Assembly (NCBI GenBank): GCA_009760855.2
Contig: WPIO01000006.1
Span: 7,995,001 to 8,059,000 of the forward strand
DNA length: 64,000 bases
Reading direction: 5' to 3'
DNA from: Cristatella mucedo
Taxonomy: Eukaryota > Bryozoa > Phylactolaemata > Cristatellidae
Positions within the stretch are counted from its first letter, which is position 1; each line of letters starts with the position of its first letter. Made by a program: the position numbers and the translations under genes. Positions 32,531 through 44,654 of this stretch are shown one piece after another. Below the pieces are notes generated by a model. It saw only the letters and a program-made list of their open reading frames with translations, searched no databases and had not been told where the DNA came from.

Positions 32531-35189
32531 GGCGTGTCATCGCCGTCACGTGGTTCCACCCCCAGCCGACGTTCCGTCCGCCCTACGGTCGCGCTCCTTG
32601 CCGGCACGTGACGCGATTCTTGCCGCGGAATTCACTTTTTGCCTGAGTGTCGGCCTGTACGCACGCTATCCACTCTCTTCTCTCTCCTAACACCTCGTTA
32701 TCCGGAGCAGCATGTATGATGGCTACTACATTAGTATGTACGCTCGCTCGCTTATGTTGCCTGTATGCGATACAATACAGCTGTCGTCGACAACGTAACA
32801 ACTCGCCTGTGGGGACCCCGCTCTTCGTTGCGCCGCCATCACGCGCCAACGAGTCCCTACTCATTGAGCAAGGATTCCAAAGGCAAGCGTTAAGTTTGGC
32901 CCCAGGAGTTATAACAGGCCTGATGGCACTAAGTTAGAGAGATTCATAGTGATGCATGTGGGGGAGCGTGCTGAGTGGTTCGAGACAATTCTAAGAATAC
33001 CAAAACGAGCGGGTACTGAGCTCGCAGATGCCATCCAACGAGCGGCGTCTAAGCTGACGGCTCCGGCCATCGCGGCAGCTCCGGGGTGATTTTCTTTTGT
33101 CAATGCATAATTCACAAATCTTAGCAACAATAGTAACATCTAAGAATGCATTTGATCTACGATGACGAAGCGATAATAGCTTCGCACGATCGTAACTATC
33201 ATACAGGTTACTAGCCGCCGGCGTATCTAACGCCGCCGCCGCCGGAGTGGGAGACCCAGCAGCCCGAACCGATAAGCGTTTAGATATCCACAGGCACGTA
33301 ATGTCTTACGCGCTACGGTCAAATAACAATCAAAATAACTTTAAACAGGTTTTAACCGTATAGTTTCTGTATACAATGTTCGCGAGAACTTAAGATTTTC
33401 GGAAAAATTCTGCAACGAACAATGAACAGGGTCAGAGCGCTCTATGTCGGAAGGCGAGAATGCAAAATACTACTGCCGGCAGTTGACAACAGTGGAACAT
33501 GTAGGATGGGGCAGGTTGATAAATTTAAACTAGAAAAGTACGCCAGCCCTCTGCATCGCACAAATAATTTATTATTAGAGCTATGCACACTTCTAAGAGT
33601 TAGTCGACCTAACAAAACCCTTGGGATTAACCAAACTATCAGTCGTCCAAATGTAGCGATACAGTAGCAGGTTTACTGTAGCAGGTACTTGGTTAGCGGG
33701 TTAGCGTTATAATTATCAGTCGGAGTACTTTAGGGTGCATCATTATTTAATTTTATACGTACATTCTTCAGTTTTGAGTTCTGGTGTGGTTCGATAATAT
33801 TCGATTGGGGCTTATTGGCTTTAATATAAAAGGTCCACCAGAGAAGCACCACTTCCCCGGCCTTATGTTCACCAAATATCACATTAGAAATTTCAATTTA
33901 TTACTTCCGGTGTAAATATGTCTTAGCATACAACTTCCGTGACCATGCTCTGGGCAGATGTCAGCAATCACCAAAACCTCAGATCGCATTTCTAGCAAGT
34001 TTACAGTTGAAAGGTAAGCCTCCCAAAATGTCAAACGTTGATCCCTGCTTTGGACGTGCGCCTTAAATAGCCGAGGCACCATCCAGCCGCAGGGGTTGCA
34101 GAGCTCACGCGACGGCACAGGCTGCACGTACGAGCCGCTAGCCGCGCTCGCGAGATGAGACGTCACCGGTAGGTAGCGCATCGGGTGGGACTGGCGGCGG
34201 CTATGTGTGCTGTGCTGGCGGCCTAGCTCTTTATCCGGATATGTGGAGGCCGACAGTACGATCCGTGTGCAGCGGCAAGCTTACAAACGCGGTGTGCCGC
34301 TTCCGCGTTCGGACAGTACTAGGCTGCAAACATAACGCTTTGCAAGCTGTTAGTGTCAGCCGACTCGAGACGTGTATCGGTGACGCTTGAACCTGGTATA
34401 GCCACTAGCGACTTGTCGGTGCTGCATCAACGCACCCAGGTAAGCCAACAGTTCCAGTAACGCGGCAGCAGCAAAGGGTGCTGGTACCTTGGTCTGTAAA
34501 CATAATATAGATTTTAGATACGTCTATTCGCCAGCAGCGGTAAAGTCACCCAGCTCCGGCCACGGCGTACATTTAAGGCTCCATGGCCTAGAGCTCGCAT
34601 CAGCTTAAGTGCCACTGCCGAGTCTGGAATTGAAACCGATTTTCCTTCTCGTGACTTTAGCTTGTATGCAGCCTCGGCCGTAGAGTATTGCACTATAGGT
34701 TCCTAGCTATTCCAATTCAGTTCAGAAATGATGATTATTACTCATAATCAGGCTGGTTTAGCTAGCACGGCCGTTACACAACAATCTGGGTAATTCAGTA
34801 AAACAAACAGTTCCTTCTGCATGGCAAAAACAAAGATCTTGGATTGCTTGCATAGAAAAATATAGACACGTGCACCGTCAAGACAGCTGCTGGTGTTTGG
34901 ATTTTTGTCACGAAAGAAATTTCTAAAATTGACATTCTGCGCAGCCGTGTATGCGCACTGCATATTGAAGAATTGACCTTGTCATCTGTGTAAGGTATAT
35001 AAGTACTGTGCAGCGGGTTTCTGTTTAGCTGTACGAATCGCAGCAGTGCTGTAGAAGGAACCAGTTTTCTATCGAGTGGGTTTCTTCTTAACTCCGTTTC
35101 AAACGTGCTAACTTCAAACTTCCCTGCGTTTTTTTCGCGCGAGGCACAACTTTTCTCAGGTAGCGGCATAACGCAGTGCAATGTAATTA
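32531..35189. other. Unassigned sequence
   Basis: No confident gene. GC-richer spots lie at about 32550-32650, 33230-33260 (CCG array) and 34070-34390. ORFs there (for example minus 33879-34181) lack domains or splice context. Confidence 0.35.
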
Positions 35190-35436
35190 CCCGAGGCCCG
35201 GAGGAGAAGCGTGGACGCGGCGCTCAAAGAGCAGGTGCGAGCGTCTTCGGAACCTCATCAAGGAGCTCTTCGTGCACTACAACGGCGACTGGACCGAGGA
35301 GGCGGAGCACGTGGTCAATGCTTCCAGCGTCGCGTCTACGAGGCGATGGAGTCAACCGCGTGGGACGTCAAGGAGACGGACGACGGGCCGCCGTCGTCCA
35401 AGCAGAAGCTGCCCGAGGCGCCGCTCTACACAGTCA
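35190..35436 (+). pseudogene. Frameshifted coding exon of unknown family
   Basis: GC-rich block in AT-rich flanks ending at a strong donor (ATAG|GTAAGC, intron from 35437). The first part reads DAALKEQVR from 35214. The middle reads, one base out of frame, ERLRNLIKELFVHYNGDW (from 35239) and TEEAEHVVNA. The last part returns to the first frame with FQRRVYEAMESTAWDVKE and PEAPLYTVTTIG. Each segment looks like an ordinary globular protein, and the alternative frames give low-complexity Arg/Ser-rich text, so two compensating 1-nt changes near 35235-35241 and 35318-35330 are the simplest reading. The choice is a decayed exon or sequencing error. The protein is not recognised. The upstream boundary is uncertain (possible acceptor TTTTCTCAG near 35151-35159). 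Confidence 0.45.
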
Positions 35437-35759
35437 CGACCATAGGTAAGCCATCGAGGAAAATACCTCAGGGCCAGTGGTGCACGATATTTTCGGAAAC
35501 GCCTAAGCACGAAATCGCACGGAACTGCCTGAATCTTCCAAGCTAATATACTACATACAGCCTGCTCATTACAAATCTACTTATGCTATGTTTCTGATTG
35601 CTCTCTCTACCAGCATAGACCCATATCCTGACGGTTATCCTCCTTCAATGACCAAAGGTAGATCACTGTGCAACGCCAAAGCTGCATTTATCTAAGTGAG
35701 GTGAATATGCTTTTTTGACACTTATCCTCTGACTGAAGACGGAGCGCCAATGACTCCTA

Positions 35760-35763
<4 letters not shown>
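35437..35763. other. Unassigned sequence (possible intron)
   Basis: Downstream of the frameshifted exon's donor. No recognised feature. Confidence 0.35.

Positions 35764-35807
<44 letters not shown>
35764..35807. repeat. CT microsatellite
   Basis: 22 perfect CT units. Confidence 0.97.
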
Positions 35808-35808
<1 letters not shown>

Positions 35809-36049
35809 AAATAGGCAATCCTGCGAGTTCGATGGCAGCGCAACGTCTGCAAGCGACACCGGAGATTAACTGGCAGTACCTAATGCGACCCCAATCGCAT
35901 GCAAACTTCTCGAACCAGCCAGACCTTTGCGGGCATAACACGGTCAGCACGAGAAACTGGCGTATATTATTGCAGAAACTTGCAGAGAGCAAGGACTATT
36001 TGCAAGCGAGGAATCAGCCTGGCCAGATGACAGAATTTACATCGCCCAG

Positions 36050-36305
36050 AATCTACTCCCACACTAAGCTAGGCATCGTGCCACCCACTTTTTGGAATAT
36101 AATTGTGTACCTATACCCCGTACAAACCTCAAATCAGTTGGAAAACGTGCCTTTAGTTCATATGCTCCCAAAGCCTGGAACTCCATTCCTAATGACGTCT
36201 CGACACCTCCTGATTTGACCACATTTAAAAAGAAACCAAAACACATCTATTTCTCAAAGCTTTTAGTGGGTCCCTGTGATTCGTCAATTGTGTGGTTATG
36301 CGTAC
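36050..36305 (+). mobile_element. LINE-A fragment, RT tail
   Basis: Matches the AYLSDLL-to-3' UTR part of LINE-A: ATCTACTCCCACACTAAGC, GTACAAACCTCAAATC, TTTAGTTCATATGCTCCCAA (encoding FSSYAPKAWNS) and GTGGGTCCCTGTGATTCGTC. It stops at the start of the 3' UTR and has no terminal tail. Confidence 0.82.
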
Positions 36306-37394
36306 ATACTCGAGGAAAGATTCTTAGCTGCGCGCCTTCGACGAACCGTCCATAATGACACACCGCGGAGAGAGCTTCTTGCAGAAATTATCGGTGGCGC
36401 GGAGACTGCCCAAGAATCATCTAGAACCGCATTGCTAGCCAAGTACCCAGCAGCCCCGTGGAAGCTCAATAAGAACTTTGAATGGGCAGCTAATAGGCTT
36501 CCGAGGATCGCTACAGTGGAGTCTGCTAGGTGGCGCTCTGCTTCTTTCGAGTAGCTTTCATATGGCGGCTAAAACCAAATCATCTCCAAGGTGAGTGGAG
36601 TTATCCTTTAAGTAAAGGAAACATTTATTGTTCTTCCATTCTCCTATCGTATTTTCTGTTCGCGGAACAAACGCATCGTGTGTAATGCTTGCTGCTTAGG
36701 TGCCAAGTTCAGAGTACTCCTGCTGCAGGACGATACCCGCGTAACAAGGTGTTCGCTATCCATACCTACTGGGAGATTGAACCCATGCACACACTGGACC
36801 CATTTCAAGTTGCAACGACGTGACCGAAGGTGAGAGGTTTTCGTGCGGCATTTCGTCAGTACGAGCGACTGATTTCCCCTCCACCGGAATTCGTGGAATG
36901 ACTAATCTCACGAATTGTTATTGCAGGTGGACACTTGTGAAAAATAAATCATGTCTGTGCTAAAGTGTATTTCTCGCACACAGAAAAATGAGATAATATT
37001 CATTTCAGAAGTCGTGGTCACTGCTTGGTTGTTAGCTCATATCCGGTCCTTGGGTGAGAACGTAATGGCCCCCTTTTTGAGGGCCCACACATGCTCATGT
37101 GTAGTTTACTGGGAATCTGACATTTGTCAGACTACGCGCGACCATCTTCAGCCTCCCTGGAATGCACGCCTGAAAAGAAAAATCTATTTTGAAGTAGAAT
37201 GCCAGAATAGTACCGTTAGGTGAGGATTCCAGCTTTAGTTTTAAGAAAGCCCAAGCTATAACACGAACTACGAGCAAAGCCCGAAAGCCACGAGCGATAG
37301 CTCTGCCAATCTAGAAGTACACTCGTGACTAAAATTCTAAGGCCATTTTCAATTTATCTTTATTCGGACGCTCGAACTTTGAATACATGCTGCT
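36306..37394. other. Unassigned sequence
   Basis: Short ORFs only. No recognised repeat. Confidence 0.4.
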
Positions 37395-37575
37395 TCGTGA
37401 GTCGTGATGGATCACTAGGTAAGGTAGTAGCTTTTCATCACTTCGGACAAGAGGTCGTGGGTTCGAATCCTGCGGTTAGCGATCGCCTATTGCAGCTGCA
37501 TGCTGCGGCGATAATCCAGTAAGGCTCTTCTGTCGCTACCCAAAAGAAGCTGTCAAAGAGTCTAGTATTTGTAAT
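37395..37575 (+). mobile_element. SINE-1 copy (tRNA-derived)
   Basis: Plus strand: box A-like GGATCACTAGGTAAGGTAG, box B-like GTGGGTTCGAATCC at about 37457-37470, then the body GCGATCGCCTATTGCAGC, GATAATCCAGTAAGGCTC and TGTCGCTACCC. It aligns with the complement of 1848-2045. The variable insert between the boxes and the lack of a proper cloverleaf argue against a functional tRNA gene. Confidence 0.78.
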
Positions 37576-38020
37576 TAGTCACTTCGTCGGCACTCAATAA
37601 TTTGGATGCCTTCTGCTATGCCAGAAAGACCACACTTTATAAGAAATCTATGGGCTAAGTCTCGTTTATTTTTACGATAAGCATTGGCCGTCTCTAAACT
37701 GTATTATACTCAACTTCGTTAATTGACATTATAGCAATGGCCAATCGTTCAAATCTATGACGTATCTGAAACAAATCTGACGTAACAATAGGTTCCCAAT
37801 CCTCCATTTTGCCATTAGTCATTGTTTCGTGCTTGCTGAGAGGCTGAGCAGCGATTGAAGAGAGCGGACGTGATTTTAGAGACAGAAAAGAGCCAAGTTT
37901 AGTGCAAGGTAGTGTGAGAGCGTGAGCAAGTATCAGCGAGTTTGAGCGATTGCAAGCGAGCGCGATCCCATGTAGGTCAGTGTGAGTGAGTCTGAGCAAG
38001 TGCCAGGAGATATTTGTGAC
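37576..38020. other. Spacer upstream of the 38 kb ORF
   Basis: No recognised repeat except short GTGAGCAAGT / GAGCGAT-like recurrences at about 37915-38005 just before the ORF. These could be 5' UTR of that gene. Confidence 0.35.
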
Positions 38021-38848
38021 ATGTCAACTATGCCGTGTGAAACCGGGCTGGCCGATTGCTGTGCATCAGCGGCTGGTGGCGTTAAAGCCATGAGACATAT
38101 GTTCGACAAGCTCGCTTCGGCTGGCGGCGATGTAAACAGAGTACCGGCCACCAGCGAGAAGGGTCAGCCCAGCAGAACCACTGTGGCAGCAGCAGTGGCC
38201 TTTTGGGAGGCCGAGGTGACTGCTGACGGCGTGATCGGCTGCCAGACCTGCATAACTCGACCACTATCGCCAAACTTTCCGCAAGTTCGGGCTATAGCTG
38301 CTGCTTACGAAAGCCGTGAAAGTCTCAACCGCCTGCCAGCTAGGGATTCGGTCGCTGCCAGAGCTTCATTTTACCAACCGGCTGAAACTCACGAAGAAGC
38401 TTCTCCATCCGCCTACACCGAGGCACTCTCTGGTGTGACAATCAGAACGATTACATCACACCTGCAGACTCCCACTTCTAGCATCACGCCCATTCATTCC
38501 GTCACTTCACACCAGGACCACCGTAACTCCATCGCGGGACGTACCTCGGAAAATCACCGTTTTGGTGACGATGGTTTTTTTGACTGGCAACCAGATATAT
38601 CACAACAACAGGTCACCTTCAGCAATTCCATTCATTGGACTTCTCGCCTCATTCGGAGAGCCTTGACTGGATTAGGAAAGCTGCTGCATCAAGGCATGGC
38701 AGCTTTCTCAAGCGAGGCGACGCGGACCTGGTGTCCGTGCACACGACGGTTTCCGGTACGCGGTTTACATTCTAATTTCACTCCTCTCCGTCCTATTATG
38801 AGCAATCTCTTCAGATATTTCCACTGCATATATTCTCGAGTGCATTGA
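38021..38848 (+). CDS. Candidate intronless gene or long exon, unknown protein
   Basis: Uninterrupted frame of 275 codons from ATG at 38021 (context GTGACATGTCA, purine at -3) to TGA at 38846. The frame is also open upstream to 37982 without an ATG. The segment is GC-richer than its flanks and has balanced amino-acid use. Notable features are an N-terminal Cys cluster (PCETGLADCC), a VKAMRHMFDKL helix-like segment, a Ser/Thr/His-rich middle (about residues 140-190) and a basic C terminus. No signal peptide, membrane segment or catalytic motif is visible. An ATTAAA lies a few bases after the stop. A weak donor (CCG|GTACGC at about 38755) could end the exon earlier. Family unknown; no homology is claimed. 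Confidence 0.4.
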   Translation: MSTMPCETGLADCCASAAGGVKAMRHMFDKLASAGGDVNRVPATSEKGQPSRTTVAAAVAFWEAEVTADGVIGCQTCITRPLSPNFPQVRAIAAAYESRESLNRLPARDSVAARASFYQPAETHEEASPSAYTEALSGVTIRTITSHLQTPTSSITPIHSVTSHQDHRNSIAGRTSENHRFGDDGFFDWQPDISQQQVTFSNSIHWTSRLIRRALTGLGKLLHQGMAAFSSEATRTWCPCTRRFPVRGLHSNFTPLRPIMSNLFRYFHCIYSRVH

Positions 38849-41800
38849 TGGATTAAACATTCTTTGCTGCATCTTCCCACACCATCAAAGAGGAGGAAGC
38901 TCCAGTACATTTTTAAATGCACGAAATGCCATACATCAACACCATTGTCCGACTCGTGGCCGTAGTACTGCACTATCGAGAAGCATGCTACCAGGTCAGG
39001 TCTGAACAGGTCTTAAATTCAACGGCTACCTACTCGGCATTGACAGCTCCTTGTCTAGATCAATCTCCCGGCTTCTCCTGCCGCATCTCAAGACCACCAC
39101 TCACGGATAATTTCTAGTTACACCTACTTGCTATGTAAACAATTCAATGCCACAGAATGCATGAAGCATGCCGTCTAATACACAGACAAACAGAATGTTT
39201 AAGTCGACGTACGACTGATCAAAAAATGTATGCAACATCTACTAAGAAGAGACGGCTTGGAGATTTCCCTACTATCACAGAGCTGCCGTAACAAAAGCGG
39301 AGCAGCAAGTAAGGTTAGCCGCCGTAGGCGACCTTCATTGAAGCGTTATCAAACAGTTATTGTCTTTCGCTCGACGATCCTTGTAATGATCCTAACTATC
39401 ATTGGCAGCAGAATACGCCTTGAGCCTGGATATCAAAATGGACGAATGAATGAATGAATGCTGCTTTGTAAGAGAAGAGCTGCGTGAATCGTGGACCTTG
39501 TTAAAACGGTGACTCTGCGAACTAGCGATTTGGTCTTTCATTTAAGATACATTTAAAAGGTGAGTAAAGTGCCGCTTAGTTTCGACGCTTTCAGCCGGTC
39601 TCCTGCCTTCTAGCCGTGTATGCCCCATCATGAGAGAGGTGTTGATCTAGCGGCAACTGTTTTTTGTAGATATGTTGGCCTGCGAGTTCGCTTCTAACTA
39701 GGTCACATTTCGAAGTGTTAATTTGCTTCTTCGGGAACGCCAGACGACGTCTTGAAAGCTGCACACAATCATACTGATTTCGATCGCCGACGCAGTTTCA
39801 ACAGCGGCCAAGGCTACCTACCAGATACGTCAAGATTCGGATGAGAATTGTTACGGTGACCCCATAGCACCTATGTCCGAAACGTCAAAGATGCTTCTGC
39901 CGCCAGCGTGTCGATCTGGATATCGGCTGGTTTCGTCGCTTTGTAAACTCTTAGGGTGATTGCTAGTCGAACAACTTTCAGAGGAACCTATTTTATGCCC
40001 TTACTGTTCCATAATATTTCTTGAAGTGATGTTTGCTGAGCTATTAGGGTTTTTTATTTGAAAGACTTGATTCATATTCGACCACGAGCACTTGGACCCT
40101 CTGCAATTTATTTTGGCTGTTAATGCATGGACTTGAGATGAACTTGAACCGACTGGGCCATACTCAAGTCAAGCGTCGTCCTAATATCATTCTTATTATG
40201 ACCTTTATGTAAGCGTCTTGAGGTGTAAAAGTATGCAATGCCACATGATAAATAAAAGGAAGACTTACGGCCTGAGATATCGTTATTGCCTCGCAAATGT
40301 ATAGTGTAGCTATTATATAAAACCTGTGAGTGAATAAATTCGCAACGCGTAATATCAGAGTAAGATTAATAGCTACGATCATCAACCAATATACGAGATC
40401 ACATGGCACCGGGATAATTGCGTAGAACATTACAAGTTAGCACTGATCGCATACCATTAGGTGAAAATATTGTGGACGTTGACTTAAAATTCTTTCGAAT
40501 AATAGTGATTTTCTTGCGCAAGCAAACAGGTTTTTCTTGGAGCCGTACGGACATGTCAGCATCTAATCCAATGAAACGATTGAAGTGGTGGAATTACTTT
40601 GTGCTCCTATATTTTACCCTAAAGGCATGGGTGAAGCATTTTTCTCAAGTATTTCCAATCCGTGGCTGAGACATTCAAGAACATACCTTCACTCGTCTAG
40701 ATTATGCTCTGCAAAAGTACACTAGCACGCCATGCCTCACCAGGTTTCCGATCACTAGTTATTGCCCAAATTGCCATTTCGTGATTTCAACGTTGCTCGG
40801 AATTTACCAGTGTTTTTGCGATGATGATTGAGAATTGATTAATTCAGATCCGCTGCATGCACATTTCATATATTTATCTCTTAAATATTTATTTGAAACC
40901 TAAGAAACTTGATTAAATAATAAAACAAGCGTGAGCTATTTTTAAAATCTGTTTATCTCGAATACTCAGGAAACGTGAAAATGTATTCTTTCAACTAACA
41001 ACCACTGATATGTAAACATTTGCTGCAGTTCTATTTTGTAAAAGCTTGATGTCAATCTTATTACGTGGGAGTGTGGTGTTTGCGAAATTTATACTCGGCA
41101 CTATCTAGCCTATGCTTGCCTTTCAGTTGTCAACTAAAATTGTCCTCGTGAGGTGCTGACCAATCCGTAGCTTCGTATGAGTACTTGCTGCAACAATCGA
41201 GACTTGGCATTCAATAGGCACAATTTCTTCTCACGGACGTTGCCTTGTCTAATATTACAACAACAGGAGTACAGATGTGGCTGGGAGGTGGCGACCAATG
41301 ACGAGCATGCGTCCAATAGTCTTGACATTTTTGTCAGCAACAAAAGTCGGCGGCAGATTCGTGAGACACGGTGAAATTCGGCAGTTTCGTTGTGTTCCAC
41401 AGACAAGCCCGACTGCACATCGTTTCCCTCGCCAAAAGCTCGTTATTGCAAAGTGAAGAAGACTCGTCAGTAGTCTTCGTAGCCGCCCCCTTAGCACGGT
41501 ACACACGGTGATGTAAAACAAAGGTTACCAGCTGATTTAAAAGCCTTTTTTGGACAGCCGCAGAAGATCCCTTTAGGCTAGCACTACAGTTTGCAGGGGC
41601 AATAAAGAATCTCCCACCGCAGGATTCTTCGGGTCACTCATCCCATCTGTCATGCCGTTCGCCAGCATTGACTACTGGCACACGTAGTTAACGGGCCAAC
41701 CGAGCGTCAGAAGAACGTTCATCTACGCGACCAACAAGGAACTTGATCCAACTAGTATCCGTTCCATCAGCTATCGGGCTATGCTATATCTCGCATGAGA

Positions 41801-42264
41801 AGAACTGTTACTGGGCAGCACGTACATGTAACGTACAGGTAACGTACAGGTAACAGCGTAAACGACTGAGCCTCGAGAGGCTATTCAATTACCGAGTATT
41901 TTTTTGGTTGCAATGGCCAGTTCAATTACTTTAATACGGCAAGCTAGTCAGCTGCACTTGTATACCTGCATGAAAAGTCATGTACATACATATGGGTGCG
42001 TGCAATTTTTTCTTAAATACGTGTCTTTATTTATATCTATAAAGATGACTATAATTGAATTTGAAAGATTGCCCAACACGAATACGTTAAATTTCATCTC
42101 GCCAGCTCTTTGTAGGCAACTATCGCCAAGCATCTTAATGTCGGAGTAAGCTTCGGATTAAGCGAAGATCTTCCAGCACATTGCCTTCTTTTTGCCGCAA
42201 GCTGCCGGGCGAAATGTCGTCAACAAATAGTGCTTGCATCGTCACTTGTCTACAATAGAAATAT
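38849..42264. other. Unassigned sequence
   Basis: No confident gene. Around 41530-41650 a degraded SINE-1-like segment (minus strand) may be present (AAAGCCTTTTTTGG, CGCAGGATTCTTCGGG). Around 41822-41853 an ACGTACAGGTA-type unit is repeated about three times. A hydrophobic minus-strand ORF at 40164-40430 lies in AT-rich DNA and has no splice support. Confidence 0.35.
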
Positions 42265-42545
42265 TTCATCTAGCAGCTATGCAAGCAATCGCGCATTTAT
42301 TTACATGCTATAGAAGCAATATCTACCATGATCTACAAGCAATGCAAGCAATGAATGCCTTAATTTACAAGCTATGCAAGCAATACTGCTTTCATCTACG
42401 TATAATCTATAGGGTCTTCATCTATCGGCTGTACACGCAATTCAGTCTTTATCTACAAGCCACACATGCAATTCTGCCTCTATCTATCAGCTATACAAGC
42501 AATACAGCCTTGATCTATAAGCTATACAGGCAATGCAGACTAGAA
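42265..42545. repeat. Degenerate minisatellite (roughly 33-bp unit)
   Basis: Repeated CTATACAAGCAAT-like cores followed by GC(C/A)TTNATCTA and separated by about 33 bp recur about eight times: CTATGCAAGCAAT, CTATAGAAGCAAT, CTATGCAAGCAAT, CACACATGCAATTC, CTATACAAGCAAT, CTATACAGGCAAT. Units are diverged, indicating an old array. It produces a repetitive YKLYxQ-type ORF on the plus strand that is not a gene. Confidence 0.75.
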
Positions 42546-43429
42546 CACAACACAGTCATTATAAGTATAATTGTTCGCTTGACGAAAGCCCATCGAAGGT
42601 ATGAAAACTTTAAACTAACAATACATAAAAGTTGTGTGGTACCGTAAGGGAACTAAATCTCAGAACCATTTCCCAAACCACGCAAGGACATCAGATGGAG
42701 TGGATAAATATTACGAGAACGATTTCAGTATGCTTGAGCACATAACAGAAGATGCACGCCAGTGGAGTTAGACGGACTGAGTGTAATGCTTATAGGAACA
42801 GAGTTTAGTTAGTTTGCTCTTTCTAAAATGTCGACTTTACATCGGCGTATCTTTATTTGTCAAGTTATTATTGTATTATTATTTATTATTTTTTTATTTG
42901 TCTTCATTAGCTAACTATTATGTCTGTTTTATTTGGTTTAGGACATACGGGCTTGTTTTGCATGGCATCTATCTAAAATGAGAAGGATTAAAGTCGTTAC
43001 TCCCAGGTTCAAGATACGTGCCAACCACAAAAAGATTTTGTAAATTCCCACTTCATTTTGGTCCTGCCTATATAAAAAATGCTTACATCTGGTGGGTAAC
43101 TCTGAAGCAAGGATTTTCTGCAATGAATTACGCGACTGGGAGTGATTTTAAAATACAGAGCCGCCGGAGGTCGCCCGACGTCGAACGCCAAAACTAATTA
43201 TTACCTCAATCGGGCAACGATCTCCGAACCTCCGAGTTACCTGTCCAGTGCTCGAGCGAATGAGCTCTCGCTAATACTAGACGCTCCAGCGGCTGCCAAC
43301 ATAAGGATACACAGCCTCGCCATTAAATCACCCCGAATATTGAACTCAAGGAGGAATCTGAAAGCAGGAAGCGAGTGAATGTGCCTAGGTTTCATGCCAA
43401 ATATTTCTCACTCTATATTGCATCCCTTC
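42546..43429. other. Unassigned sequence
   Basis: No recognised gene or repeat. Confidence 0.4.
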
Positions 43430-43745
43430 TCACCAAAATGCACTGGCTCTGAATCAAGCAGTGCATATCGACTTCAAAGTTCAATCATTCACTTTTAGGT
43501 ACCTTTGTTCTCTAGCGCAGGTCTATTTATTTGAACTGCTTTTAGGTCGGGCTTGCCATCGCCCTACTAGCTCCTATCAACGCTTCCTTGTTGATTTCCG
43601 TGCCTCAAATAAAATTCAAATCCTTTTGAAAGCGTGCCTTTGGTTGCTATGCCAACCAAGCTTGAAACTCACGGCCAATCGACATAAGCCGCTTTTCAAG
43701 TGGGTTAATATTATTATTGTTATTATTATTATTATTATTATAAGG
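43430..43745 (+). mobile_element. Diverged LINE-A RT-tail fragment
   Basis: Follows the LINE-A RT tail (AATGCACTGGCTCTGAATC, TTCACTTTTAGGTACCTTTG, TTTTGAAAGCGTGCCTTTGG, TATGCCAACCAAGC) and is followed by an ATT/GTT microsatellite at about 43708-43742. Confidence 0.65.
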
Positions 43746-43819
43746 TCACCCCATGTATTGAGGAACTTCAAAAGAAGCTAAATTGCTGTACGCTTAGAAT
43801 TGTATTCGCGTGTGCAAAC

Positions 43820-43962
43820 GAATGTCCATTGCATGCCTGTGCACACTGACATTGTGCAAGCTATCACTTACCCATTTTTAGGCTACTCTTCCAGCACACT
43901 TTAAGTGCCCTGAAGAGATTGAGTTTTTTTATGCTATACTAAAAATATACAATAATTATCAT
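43820..43962 (+). mobile_element. Diverged LINE-A 3' end
   Basis: Shows TGTGCACACTGACATTGTGC, AAGCTATCACTTACCC, AAGTGCCCTGAAGAGATTGAG and a short AT-rich end, matching the LINE-A 3' UTR in order. Confidence 0.6.
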
Positions 43963-44572
43963 CATCAATCTTCATGTCGTGGTAGGAGTCTATTTATACA
44001 CGGTCGGCGGCAGAGATATATTTTAAGTTGTTGGTAGGGCATTCTTTCTATTGAACCTGCAGTTGCTGCGGGAACTAGAAGTGGAACCTGGGGTAACTGC
44101 CGACAATTTCCGTGCTGACGTGCTGCTAATGGTTGCCTCGGGAAACATGAGCTGTTGACCTTGAAATCAAGCAATCGTTTCTATGCCCGTAACTTCTTAT
44201 TAGCTCTTACACCTGATCAGAGACAGGCTTGAAACGGCCGCTCACGGGCCCAAGCCGAGTACAAGCCTGCTCTCCTCTAATAGTGCACGCGCATGCACTG
44301 ATTCCGGGGTGGCAATCATTCCATGTGGTAGCAGTCAATGACCAGAAAAATTTGTATTTTTTTCGCTATTGATCTGTACTCAATTTCTGGTTGTCCAAAG
44401 CAGGAAAGTTTGAATCAAAACGCACGGTGAACTTGCGCCTGCAACTGTATGAGTGTGCAGCTAATTTACTTGTGTCGTCACATTCATTTTGATTATTCAT
44501 CTGACGCCTGTCATTGCGAGAATATCTGCTTCGCCTCTGCTGCTCAATCCTCCTTGTGACCCGTCATCAATG
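43963..44572. other. Unassigned sequence
   Basis: No recognised feature. Confidence 0.4.
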
Positions 44573-44654
44573 GTAATGTAAAGTAATTTATCTTCATCTG
44601 TAACTCCACAAAGTCATAAAGACCATGTGGGCGGTACGCAGCAGAGTTTTGTAG
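44573..44654 (-). mobile_element. LINE-B 3' end fragment
   Basis: GTAATGTAAAGTAATTTATC tail, then CATCTGTAACTCCACAAAG, CATAAAGACCATGTGGG and GCAGAGTTTTGTA on the plus strand. About 80 bp of the LINE-B 3' end, in minus orientation. Confidence 0.8.

Noticed and set aside
37445-37475. tRNA gene (GGTTCGAATCC box B)
   Set aside because: The same body recurs at other sites and the cloverleaf is broken, so it is SINE-1.
40164-40430. Hydrophobic minus-strand ORF as a possible NRF acyltransferase exon of gene B
   Set aside because: AT-rich, no convincing splice sites and no family motif. Hydrophobicity is expected from the base composition.
42265-42545. CRISPR-like array
   Set aside because: Spacing is about 33 bp with diverged whole units and no distinct spacers, in a eukaryotic genome. 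It is a minisatellite.
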